Assembly: GCA_024399965.1 (NCBI GenBank)
Contig: JAKSNJ010000004.1
Span: 1 to 64,000 of the forward strand
Direction of reading: 5' to 3'
Length of the DNA stretch: 64,000 nucleotides
Origin: Paludibacteraceae bacterium
GTDB taxonomy: Bacteria; Bacteroidota; Bacteroidia; Bacteroidales; Paludibacteraceae
Shown here: one piece after another, positions 35,429 through 43,481 of the stretch
Numbering within the stretch: position 1 is the stretch's first letter
Layout: each line of letters starts with the position of its first letter
Made by a program: the position numbers and the translations under genes
The notes under the pieces: model-generated
Seen by the model: the letters and a program-made list of their open reading frames with translations, nothing else
Database searches by the model: none
What the model was told of the DNA's origin: nothing

Positions 35429-38400
35429 GTATAAAAATGAAAAAAATTTTAATTACCGGCTCTGCCGGCTTTATTGCTTCGCAACTTATTGCGACTTTAT
35501 CCAAGAGGGATATTGAAATTGTTGGTGTGGACAACATCAACGAGTTTGGAAACAATGTACAACTGAAATACGATCGACTTCGGTCGCTTGGTTTCTCTGT
35601 GCCAGAATCCATATCATATGGAGAACGAGCACAGAATAATCTGTTCCCGAATGTTTCATTTGTGCGGTTAGCAGTTGAGGATACTCAAGGTATTGACTAT
35701 CTTTTTAAGACGGAGTCTTTTGATTCTGTTATTCATTTGGCAGCCCAAGCAGGTGTTCGGCAAAATGATATTCCGCAAAATGTGTACTACCAATCCAATA
35801 TTGTTGGATTTCGTACTATTATTGATGCTTGCCAACGCTATTCTATTCAAAAATTTATTTTTGCCAGTAGTTCTTCGGTGTATGGAACAAATTGCACCTT
35901 CCCACAAAAAGAAACAGACACAAATGGTACTCTGTGTAGTTATTATGCAGAAACAAAAAAACAAAACGAGAGGATTGCTTTAGATTATGCTACTCAATAT
36001 GGATTGCCATGCATTGGCTTACGTTTCTTTTCTGTGTATGGTCCTTGGGGACGCCCCGATATGTTACCTATGAAAGTGGCAGATAATATTTTTTATGGGG
36101 AACCTCTTTCTATTTATAATGAAGGACATTTCAAACGTGATTTTACGTATGTTAGTGATGTGGTAGATGCTATTATTGGTGCTTTGAATCATCAAATGAC
36201 GGCAGATGCTATTCCTTATAAAATATATAATGTTGGGAATGGGCAGCCAATTACCCTTCGGGAGTTTATACATGCAATAGAAAATGCTTTTGGAAAGAAA
36301 GCAATACCACAATATATTCAACACAGCCCCCAAGAAGATGTGAGTCAAACATGGGCAGATACAACTCTATTAAAAAAAGATTTAGGCGTATGTCCTAAAT
36401 GGTCTTTAGAACGAGGATTGTCTCAGTTTGTTAAATGGTACAAGGAATATCATCATAATTTATTTATTGTCAGTTTGCTGACTACAAAAAATAGGGATTC
36501 GTTTTATACTGCTTTACAAACTGTAACTGAACAACATCGTCAACCAGATTTAATAGTAGTTGTTAGTGATTCTACGGGAGAGAGAGTTGAAAAGGAAAGA
36601 TTAGCGGTTGAGACTGCTCATGGTATTTACCTTAAAGCAGGCATCAATAATCATGAACATAATTATGCAGGATCTTTAAACATTGGCATTGATTATATTG
36701 TAAACGAGTGCCTTATACAGCGAAAGATGGATGCTTCCTCTATTTATATTGCGACTTTGGACGATGATGATATGTGGATGCCAATATATTTAGAAGAATG
36801 TAGTAAAGTAATACAACCATCTACTGATTTTGTTATATCGGGTCTTATCTACCACACTGAGCAGGAGACAAAGGAATTGACTATCCCCAATCAATTGTCG
36901 ATTCATTCTTTTTTGCAGGGTAATCCACATATTCAAGGTTCTAATACTTTTGTGAAATTATCCACTTTGATGAAAGCCGGTTGCTTTGATGAAGGTATGC
37001 CTTCTACAACAGATAGAGATATATTTGTACGCATCATGCAGCAAACACCCCAATATAGTATTGTTTCTAAATCATTAGTTCACATTTATACAAATGGAGA
37101 AAGAATTACTACAAATAGGGAGAAAAAAATAGAAGGATTAAAACAATTTTATCGCAAATATCATACATTAATGTCATCTATTGATAAAAAGCAATTCAAT
37201 CAAAGAAATAGTACATACTTTGGCATATCAATGGAAGACGTATGCGCTCCTTATTCTGAGATATACAATCCACCTATTTGTCACAAGAGTAATAGAAAAC
37301 AATATGAAGGGCACATTATTGTTGGATGTATTGTAACATATCAAGAAGGCGCCAAAAGACTATTACAAGAAATTCCTAGGCACATTGGAGGAGATTATCA
37401 AATTGTCTTATTAAATAACACGGGTGAGGAATTAATATGGCTATCAACTTTACCTCAACCATTAAGAAAACGGATTGATGTAATATTACCTCAAACAAAA
37501 CAAAGAAGTATTGCAGAAAACAGACAGCAACTACAAGAATATGTCTATAAAATTTGGAATCATCATAATACCGTTAGTTGGATATTAGATGATGATATGC
37601 AATTAAAACAGATATATGCAGATGGTCACGAAAAATTTCTTGATATTAGAAAAGAAATTCTTGATTATATCGGAAAATATGATGCAGTAGTTGGTGGATA
37701 TACGAATGATGCCCCCCTTCCATTATTATCCACACTGCGGTTATCGCTCTTGGATTATAGTTATTCCCAATCACCCAAGACGACCTCTGATGGACTAAAA
37801 CAAACTCCTGATTATTATTATGCTTTAACGGATAGTGGCTATACACATTTGGAAACTCCTTTATATGTGCAATCTTGTTCATTAGAAGATATTTTTAAAG
37901 GAAAGATGACTCGCCCTTTGATTAATCAATCTACGACAATTCAAGAAGCAATGAATCGAGGGGGTAATACACTCATTCTAAATCGCAATTTATTGCTACT
38001 ACCAACATGTTCATTACAAATTCGAGATATTACTGCGCGAAGAGGGGATTATCTATGGACTTTATGCGTTAAACAAGAAGGTTATAAAATTTGTCAAGGA
38101 ACTTTCTGCACCTTCCATAATCGCGAGAAAAAAGCATTCGATTATGATAATGAAATAAAAAAAATGCTTTGTGATTTGATTGGTTCCTCTATGACAAAAG
38201 CTATAGAAAAAGTAAATTTATCCTACCAAGAGATACATAATGGAAGTCGAATTATTTGTGCATACAAGGATGAATTGCAGAAACGATTAGTCCACTTTAT
38301 AGAAAATTATTATCGTATAATAGGATTGTTACATGTAATTGGGAACGAGGTAAATCAATATAAGGATATTTTTACAAAAGAACATTTATCATATTTTCTA

Positions 38401-41280
38401 AAAAAAATAGAAGAATATAGCCAACCCGAACTGATACAAACAGCATTTAGAGAGTTAGTCCGAAGTGTTGATTTGGCAAAAAAATGTAGTCACCAAGATG
38501 AATATAAAAGATTACTAAGCCAACATTTGCATGTCGCTCAGGATACATTGCATACATTAGGATATGGGAATGAAGGATGTGTCTATATGTGGAATAACCG
38601 CGTGTATAAAGTGTTATACGATTCCGACATAGACCTTAGTCAATTAATTCGTTTTTCACCTAATTTAGCCACATGTTCGCTATTTTATTCCTTATCTTTT
38701 GAACGAGAAGGCAAACATACAATTATATCTTATCCTTATGAATCATCTCAACCATTGCAGTCAGTTAAGGCAAGTGATTTAAGTCAATTAATATCGTTTG
38801 GCAAAGAAAATGGATTTGTATTAACTAATCTAAAACCCGATAACTTTATCCAAACGGAGAATGGCCTCAAATACATTGATTATGGGAAAGATATTGTTCC
38901 TTTTTCCGAACAAATTTATCAAAGAAGCATTGAACGCGCGTTTCAAACATTTAGATATTATTTTCTTAGCAATCTTGAATTTAAAGAGATTATATCCCAT
39001 TCATACAATCACACGGCGGATGCCATCAATGCAGGGTTGGAAATATTTAGGAAAATGCTAATTCCAACCTACAAAGAGCAAATACACGACCCAAGTATAA
39101 TTCAGGCGATTAAACAATTACAGCCAAAGCATATTTTGGATTATGGAGCAGGCAAATGCAAAATTGCTAATCAATTAGCAAGTACAACTTGCTCTGTAGA
39201 TGTGTTTGACATCAATACATCTATTTTAAGAGAACGTGCAAACCAATTCGTTCATATAATAGAAAAAGCAAGCGATATTCCACTCAATGCTTATGACCTC
39301 ATAAATTGCAATCAAGTACTATGCTGGATTGATGACAAACAGGTACAACAAGTCATGCATAATGTTTCACAAGCATTGAAAAAGGATGCTTATTTTGTTG
39401 TAAGTATATGCAATCCGTTCTTTAGCGACATTCAGCATACCATGCTTCGAGGGGGGGGGCGCAAAGAATCTTATTATAATGTACACACTTTTCAAGAATA
39501 TACATCTGTGGGGAAAGCTATTGACGGATTGGAGCATCATAGGCCAGTGGATTGGTACATCCACCAATTGCAACGATATGGCTTCCAAATTATTGACACA
39601 TGGGAAACTACAGGTATTGACACAGACACAGCATTGCCTATTGGGGAACATTTGGTGTTTGTGTGTAAAAAGATTACTGATTATCAAGTTTTGGCAGATA
39701 CTACCTTAATGATAAAGGCATGTGCGATGGACCACGAATACATATATGGTAATATACAGCACATTGTGTCCCAGTTAGAAGACGGTTGCATATTTGCAGA
39801 AAGGGTAGTCTGCGTTGATGTATCACGTACAAATTGTAAATCTCCCATAGCAAGACAACGTGCTTACAATGATGACAATCAAGAACATCTATTATCAGAA
39901 TTACAACGTGCTCGGCATAATGGTTGGATAGATAGAATCATTATTCCTGATATACAAGATTTATCTGCCATTTACACTCATTATTTTCAGCAACAAGCTG
40001 CTAACACACACGCTCAAAACGGACAGCCATTATTTGCTACACTTTATGGATTTCAGCATATCCATACTCCTTATGTTTACCAAACGGATTGTGATATATT
40101 ATACAAAACGCAATCCGGGGCTCTAATGGAACTATATTACCAGTTTACAAGACGACCTATCATCACAGTGACTCCAAGTATCTTTCATTCAAACATTGTT
40201 CCTGATACAGAAGGTCAGCGTGTAGAAGTGAGAACATGCTTTCTTAATCTATCTTTATTAAAGACTCTTCTTCCCCTACCTAACTCAATAGATGGAGAAT
40301 ATTTTGTTTTACCTTGGCATCGGTGTATAGATGCCCAAATTAAAGATAAGCCATATTTATCTCTTCGTTCGGGTAATCCTACTTTAGTTTTTGTGCATCC
40401 AACGAATACGCATAAAAAAGATTGTAACCTCATTACTGCTGTGAGATATGCTATGGAAAAACATTTCATTCCATCATGTCAAGAAGAACATGTTGATTTA
40501 TGTGGCGAAAAGTATGATTGGATACCTAAGGCAAATGCTCCAATAGTTATTATATCGCGTGGTAAGAACACACCCATTGAAAAGGTTAAACGCATGTTGG
40601 ATAGTCTAATCGTCCAAGATAAAAAGTTTGACATAATCTATACAGATGCACACTCAACTAATAGTAGTGAACAATATGCATCATTCTTATTCAATTATCA
40701 TCCCCAACTAAATCGCACGATTTATATTTCCAATCAAACGGATATGAAGGAGATAGATTTATTGATGGGTGCTATGCGTAATATAATTAATCCTGATGCC
40801 TTGATTGTACTAGTTGATAATGATGACTTCTTATTGCGGAAGGATGCATTATCTATTCTTTGGAAGCAATATCAAAATGGACACGATTATATTTGTGGCA
40901 ATTGCATTCGATATGATAAGCCCAACAAAAAATATAGTGTATCAAGTTTTAATTATCTATGGAAGAGAAACGGGGATAATATATGGCTTCATCCCATTTG
41001 CTTTAGACGCAAGTTGTTTAATATGATTAATAGTAAAGATTTGCAAATTAATGGCGAATATATCAATGTTTGTACAGATTTTGCCTATGCCATACCCTTA
41101 ATTCAGGTTGCACAAAATCCTTGTTATCAACCTATGCCTATATATTATTTTGAGCCATCATTAGCCAATCAAAAAAAGGAAGGCAAATATAATCAACAAA
41201 TAGTCAATGAAACACGAGATATAATATTACAAAAAGCAAAAGAAAGATATGAAACCAATTGTAGCCGTTATAGGAGATAG
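35419..41280 (+). CDS. 1953-residue multidomain glycan-assembly protein: epimerase, glycosyltransferases, kinase-like, methyltransferase
   Basis: Domains in order: (1) residues ~1-345, NAD-dependent epimerase close to UDP-glucuronate 4-epimerases (GSAGFIA, Tyr176-x3-Lys180, RFFSVYGPWGRPDM, RDFTYVSDVV); (2) ~350-600, GT2-like with LDDDDMW (~447); (3) ~625-870, GT-A-like with ILDDDMQ (~720); (4) a helical linker; (5) ~1040-1190, protein-kinase-like (GNEGCVYMWNNRVYKVL, LTNLKPDNFI, IDYGKD); (6) ~1195-1410, SAM methyltransferase (ILDYGAGKCKIANQLA); (7) ~1420-1660, GT-like with QTDCDILY; (8) ~1695-1940, GT2-like with LVDNDDF. No signal peptide, so presumably cytoplasmic. Base composition is much more AT-rich than its neighbours (38341-38400 has 15 G/C of 60), suggesting transfer. 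A G9 tract at 39451 may switch the C-terminal half. A second possible start is ATG 35437. Confidence 0.85.
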   Translation: MDDSIKMKKILITGSAGFIASQLIATLSKRDIEIVGVDNINEFGNNVQLKYDRLRSLGFSVPESISYGERAQNNLFPNVSFVRLAVEDTQGIDYLFKTESFDSVIHLAAQAGVRQNDIPQNVYYQSNIVGFRTIIDACQRYSIQKFIFASSSSVYGTNCTFPQKETDTNGTLCSYYAETKKQNERIALDYATQYGLPCIGLRFFSVYGPWGRPDMLPMKVADNIFYGEPLSIYNEGHFKRDFTYVSDVVDAIIGALNHQMTADAIPYKIYNVGNGQPITLREFIHAIENAFGKKAIPQYIQHSPQEDVSQTWADTTLLKKDLGVCPKWSLERGLSQFVKWYKEYHHNLFIVSLLTTKNRDSFYTALQTVTEQHRQPDLIVVVSDSTGERVEKERLAVETAHGIYLKAGINNHEHNYAGSLNIGIDYIVNECLIQRKMDASSIYIATLDDDDMWMPIYLEECSKVIQPSTDFVISGLIYHTEQETKELTIPNQLSIHSFLQGNPHIQGSNTFVKLSTLMKAGCFDEGMPSTTDRDIFVRIMQQTPQYSIVSKSLVHIYTNGERITTNREKKIEGLKQFYRKYHTLMSSIDKKQFNQRNSTYFGISMEDVCAPYSEIYNPPICHKSNRKQYEGHIIVGCIVTYQEGAKRLLQEIPRHIGGDYQIVLLNNTGEELIWLSTLPQPLRKRIDVILPQTKQRSIAENRQQLQEYVYKIWNHHNTVSWILDDDMQLKQIYADGHEKFLDIRKEILDYIGKYDAVVGGYTNDAPLPLLSTLRLSLLDYSYSQSPKTTSDGLKQTPDYYYALTDSGYTHLETPLYVQSCSLEDIFKGKMTRPLINQSTTIQEAMNRGGNTLILNRNLLLLPTCSLQIRDITARRGDYLWTLCVKQEGYKICQGTFCTFHNREKKAFDYDNEIKKMLCDLIGSSMTKAIEKVNLSYQEIHNGSRIICAYKDELQKRLVHFIENYYRIIGLLHVIGNEVNQYKDIFTKEHLSYFLKKIEEYSQPELIQTAFRELVRSVDLAKKCSHQDEYKRLLSQHLHVAQDTLHTLGYGNEGCVYMWNNRVYKVLYDSDIDLSQLIRFSPNLATCSLFYSLSFEREGKHTIISYPYESSQPLQSVKASDLSQLISFGKENGFVLTNLKPDNFIQTENGLKYIDYGKDIVPFSEQIYQRSIERAFQTFRYYFLSNLEFKEIISHSYNHTADAINAGLEIFRKMLIPTYKEQIHDPSIIQAIKQLQPKHILDYGAGKCKIANQLASTTCSVDVFDINTSILRERANQFVHIIEKASDIPLNAYDLINCNQVLCWIDDKQVQQVMHNVSQALKKDAYFVVSICNPFFSDIQHTMLRGGGRKESYYNVHTFQEYTSVGKAIDGLEHHRPVDWYIHQLQRYGFQIIDTWETTGIDTDTALPIGEHLVFVCKKITDYQVLADTTLMIKACAMDHEYIYGNIQHIVSQLEDGCIFAERVVCVDVSRTNCKSPIARQRAYNDDNQEHLLSELQRARHNGWIDRIIIPDIQDLSAIYTHYFQQQAANTHAQNGQPLFATLYGFQHIHTPYVYQTDCDILYKTQSGALMELYYQFTRRPIITVTPSIFHSNIVPDTEGQRVEVRTCFLNLSLLKTLLPLPNSIDGEYFVLPWHRCIDAQIKDKPYLSLRSGNPTLVFVHPTNTHKKDCNLITAVRYAMEKHFIPSCQEEHVDLCGEKYDWIPKANAPIVIISRGKNTPIEKVKRMLDSLIVQDKKFDIIYTDAHSTNSSEQYASFLFNYHPQLNRTIYISNQTDMKEIDLLMGAMRNIINPDALIVLVDNDDFLLRKDALSILWKQYQNGHDYICGNCIRYDKPNKKYSVSSFNYLWKRNGDNIWLHPICFRRKLFNMINSKDLQINGEYINVCTDFAYAIPLIQVAQNPCYQPMPIYYFEPSLANQKKEGKYNQQIVNETRDIILQKAKERYETNCSRYRR
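39451..39459 (+). repeat. G9 homopolymer tract in the giant gene (candidate phase-variation site)
   Basis: Nine G in an AT-rich gene, encoding Gly-Gly-Gly (about residues 1345-1347) in the methyltransferase domain. One extra G would give a stop at 39477-39479. One G fewer would give a stop at 39707-39709. Either way the last two glycosyltransferase-like domains are lost. Confidence 0.8.
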
Positions 41281-41827
41281 ACATTGTGAACCTAATACGC
41301 CTAAAGCGATTCTTGCCTTTCAACTAGGAAAAGCACTAGTTGATGCCGGTTATCGAGTAATAACAGGGGGCCTCGGTAGTTGTAACGAAAATGATGATGG
41401 AGTTATGGAATTTGCTATGAAAGGGGCAAAATCCTCTTCCAACTATCATGATGGAGATACCATTGGTATTATACCTGGGTTTTCATCAGCTAAAGTTAGT
41501 AGATATGTTGATATCGTTATTCCAACTGGATTGGACATTTATCGAAATGGAATCACTGCTAATGCAGATGCAGTTATTGCCATTGGCGGCGGTGCTGGGA
41601 CATTGGGTGAGATGGCATTAGCATGGTCATTATTTCGCTTAATTATTGCATTTGATAATGTAGATGGATGGAGTTCCAAACTTGCTGGAGAAAAGATTGA
41701 TAATCGCACTCGTTATAATGATATACCTGATGATAAGGTTTATGGAGTCTCATCTATTAAAGAAGTAATTGACATTATTAATAATAATTTAGCCAGATAT
41801 ACCAAGAGGCATACAATGATAGTTTAA
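41249..41827 (+). CDS. SLOG/LOG-superfamily protein (TIGR00725-like)
   Basis: The 192-residue protein has a Rossmann-like start (KPIVAVIGDRHCEPNTPKAI) and the family signatures GYRVITGGLGS and AIGGGAGTLGEMALAWSLFR, the last corresponding to the PGGxGTxxE nucleotide-binding and catalytic region of LOG phosphoribohydrolases. SLOG proteins cleave or sense nucleotide derivatives; the exact role of this branch is unknown. It overlaps the 3' end of the giant gene by 32 bp in another frame and shares its AT-rich composition, so the two were likely acquired together and may be translationally coupled. Confidence 0.8.
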   Translation: MKPIVAVIGDRHCEPNTPKAILAFQLGKALVDAGYRVITGGLGSCNENDDGVMEFAMKGAKSSSNYHDGDTIGIIPGFSSAKVSRYVDIVIPTGLDIYRNGITANADAVIAIGGGAGTLGEMALAWSLFRLIIAFDNVDGWSSKLAGEKIDNRTRYNDIPDDKVYGVSSIKEVIDIINNNLARYTKRHTMIV

Positions 41828-41846
41828 TTTCATAGCAGGAACTGTA

Positions 41847-41903
41847 AATCCGTGCGTTGACGGATTCGTACGTGTAGCGATCGACAGAGTGAGTTCCACT
41901 CAC
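41847..41903 (+). other. Structured segment after the SLOG gene, related to the island leader
   Basis: Contains the perfect hairpin AATCCGT/ACGGATT (41847-41866), then GGAT, 14 bases, ATCGAC and a GTGAG/CTCAC hairpin (41890-41903). The spacing GGAT-14-ATCGAC and the GAG-x-GAG...ACTC pattern match 35364-35405 upstream of the island. It also holds the tRNA-derived 15-mer at 41854-41868. Function unknown. Confidence 0.45.
41854..41868. repeat. 15-bp copy of the tRNA-Val 3' end (possible att remnant)
   Basis: GCGTTGACGGATTCG is identical to 42124-42138, which covers the T-loop end and acceptor strand of tRNA-Val. Duplication of a tRNA 3' end is the normal trace of site-specific integration. No integrase gene is present in the window. 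Confidence 0.5.
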
Positions 41904-41947
41904 GGCGGAGAACCCGGTTCTAAAATCTGCTCAACGACCAATTGTTC

Positions 41948-42087
41948 TTTGTATATGGGGATTGGTGTACTATCTTTAGATAGTAGGATGTGGGAGTTTA
42001 GCCGTTGGGAGTTTACTCATAAACAACTAAACAACCACAGCCGTATTAACACGTCAGCATTAACACCAATCCCATACCCTATACAAA
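41948..42087. other. Long imperfect stem enclosing hairpins and a direct repeat
   Basis: TTTGTATA (41948-41955) pairs with TATACAAA (42080-42087), and GGGATTGGTGT (41958-41968) pairs with ACACCAATCCC (42063-42073). Inside are the hairpin TACTATC/GATAGTA (41968-41985) and a 10-bp direct repeat TGGGAGTTTA (41991-42000, 42006-42015). No credible ORF. It may be a non-coding RNA or the remnant of a small element. Together with 41847-41903 this is all that is seen between 41828 and 42096. Confidence 0.5.
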
Positions 42088-42096
42088 AACAAAAAA

Positions 42097-42118
42097 AGAG
42101 ACTCAACATTGAGTCTCT
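42097..42118 (-). terminator. Terminator of tRNA-Val
   Basis: Perfect 10-bp stem AGAGACTCAA / TTGAGTCTCT with a two-base loop. On the minus strand it is followed by seven T. It begins three bases after the tRNA 3' end. Confidence 0.85.
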
Positions 42119-42120
42119 TG

Positions 42121-42195
42121 TGGGCGTTGACGGATTCGAACCGCCGACCCTCTGCTTGTAGGGCAGATGCTCTAAACCAGCTGAGCTAAACGCCC
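42121..42195 (-). tRNA. tRNA-Val (anticodon UAC), with C at position 33
   Basis: Minus-strand cloverleaf: acceptor GGGCGTT/AACGCCC, D stem GCTC/GAGC, anticodon stem TCTGC/GCAGA with the seven-base loop CCTACAA, T stem GGCGG/CCGTC with loop TTCGAAT, discriminator A. The loop gives anticodon TAC (Val). Position 33 is C instead of the near-universal U. CCA is not encoded. Promoter at 42224-42255 and terminator at 42097-42118 are both good, so the gene looks expressed. Confidence 0.9.
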
Positions 42196-42223
42196 TTTCG
42201 TACTTGATTTCCGAAAGCGAGTG

Positions 42224-42255
42224 CAAAGGTACAATTTTTTTTTGACCTGACCAAA
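42224..42255 (-). promoter_or_regulatory. tRNA-Val promoter
   Basis: Minus-strand TACCTTTG (42231-42224) and TTTG (42255-42252), 20 bp apart. Confidence 0.8.
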
Positions 42256-42264
42256 TTTTTCAGT

Positions 42265-42293
42265 AAAAAAATGCAAAAAAGATGCATTTTTTT
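42265..42293 (-). terminator. Terminator after the M23 peptidase operon
   Basis: Perfect 11-bp stem AAAAAAATGCA / TGCATTTTTTT, ten bases beyond the stop codon on the minus strand. The T-rich arm acts as the tail. Confidence 0.65.
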
Positions 42294-42302
42294 GTTTTTG
42301 AG

Positions 42303-43481
42303 CTATAATTTGGCACGGTAGACATTCACTATACTATCAAATTCGGCCTTCATACTGCTGGGAACGGGCTCCACCGGAGGACTAACCATCTTCAGCGGAT
42401 CAATAGGCGAACCACCTTTCCAGACACGGAAATCGAGGTGCGGACCGGTACTATTTCCGGTCGAACCGACATAACCGATTACTTGTCCTTGACTGACATG
42501 TTGTCCGACAGCAACCCCTTGCCCATATTTGCTCAAATGCAAATAAGCCGTCGTATAGGTCGAGTTATGACGAATCTTCACGGTGTTACCGCCACCGCCT
42601 TTGTAACCTTTCTCTATCACTACCCCATCGCCAATCGACACCACCGGCGTACCCATAGGCGCTGCATAATCCACCCCCGTATGCGGACGTACAGTTTTGA
42701 AAATAGGGTGTTTGCGTGCGTATGTAAAGCGCGAAGAGATGCGTTTGTAGTTGAGCGGCGCTTTCAGGAACGCTTTTTTCAGCGATTTACCCTCACCGTC
42801 ATAATAACTCTTGTTGAAATAAAAGGCCTCTTGCCACTTGCCGGCGTGATAGAAATTCGCTGCATAGATACGACCTATGCCAACGCTTTCCTTCTCCACA
42901 AACTGCTCATCATAGTACACACGTATGCTGTCACCCTTCTGCAGACCGAAAAAGTCAATGGTCCACGCGTAAATCTCACTTAACTCAAGTGCCAACTCAA
43001 TCGGCAGGTCATTACCGACCATCGCGTTCCATAAACTGGTTTCGATAACAGCTTCTGCCGAACGAGCCAGTGTATCTACGGGCTTGACAATACGCTCCAC
43101 ATGCAGCGAATCCTGCAAATGCAGCACAACCGCCTCGCGTATATCTTTGATATAAATCCAATAGCATAATTGCTCCATGCCGCACGTATCTGTTCGGAAG
43201 AACGAATAATAGGTCTTCCCCGGACGAAGTTGACGGTAGTCAAATTCATTACGTGGCAGCTGGCAAATCTGTGCCACCTGCCATTGCGTAGCACCTAACT
43301 GATTGAAGATGCCACCAAGCGTTTCACCTTGTTTAACACAACCCGTATCGACACGGAACGAATCTACCGGCAAACCGAACTCCAAGCGAGGTGCTGTTTC
43401 TTCCTCACATTGACCATTGGTATGCTTACCACATGCCGCCAAAGCAACGACGGCAATCAATAACAATAAACTTTTGCGCAT
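42303..43481 (-). CDS. M23-family peptidoglycan metallopeptidase lipoprotein
   Basis: The 392-residue protein starts with a lipoprotein signal (LLLLIAVVALAAC), followed by LysM-like and linker regions. The LytM/M23 domain occupies about 245-370: RPHTGVDYAAPMG carries the H-x3-D zinc ligands, TAYLHLSKYG a catalytic His, and STGPHLDFRVWKGG the usual H-x-H site, which here reads H-x-D. It probably cuts cross-links in the cell wall or assists division. It is the last gene of the MBL hydrolase-mannosyltransferase-M23 operon, overlapping the preceding gene by one base. Confidence 0.9.
   Translation of the reverse strand: MRKSLLLLIAVVALAACGKHTNGQCEEETAPRLEFGLPVDSFRVDTGCVKQGETLGGIFNQLGATQWQVAQICQLPRNEFDYRQLRPGKTYYSFFRTDTCGMEQLCYWIYIKDIREAVVLHLQDSLHVERIVKPVDTLARSAEAVIETSLWNAMVGNDLPIELALELSEIYAWTIDFFGLQKGDSIRVYYDEQFVEKESVGIGRIYAANFYHAGKWQEAFYFNKSYYDGEGKSLKKAFLKAPLNYKRISSRFTYARKHPIFKTVRPHTGVDYAAPMGTPVVSIGDGVVIEKGYKGGGGNTVKIRHNSTYTTAYLHLSKYGQGVAVGQHVSQGQVIGYVGSTGNSTGPHLDFRVWKGGSPIDPLKMVSPPVEPVPSSMKAEFDSIVNVYRAKL

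Noticed and set aside
39479..39709. 76-codon ORF inside the giant gene as a separate gene
   Set aside because: It is the frame that would be read after loss of one G from the G9 tract, with no own start signals; it is relevant only as the off-state tail.
35340..42200. Retron, diversity-generating element or phage defence island
   Set aside because: No reverse transcriptase, integrase or nuclease effector gene was found; the genes present are sugar-nucleotide and glycosyltransferase types plus one SLOG protein.
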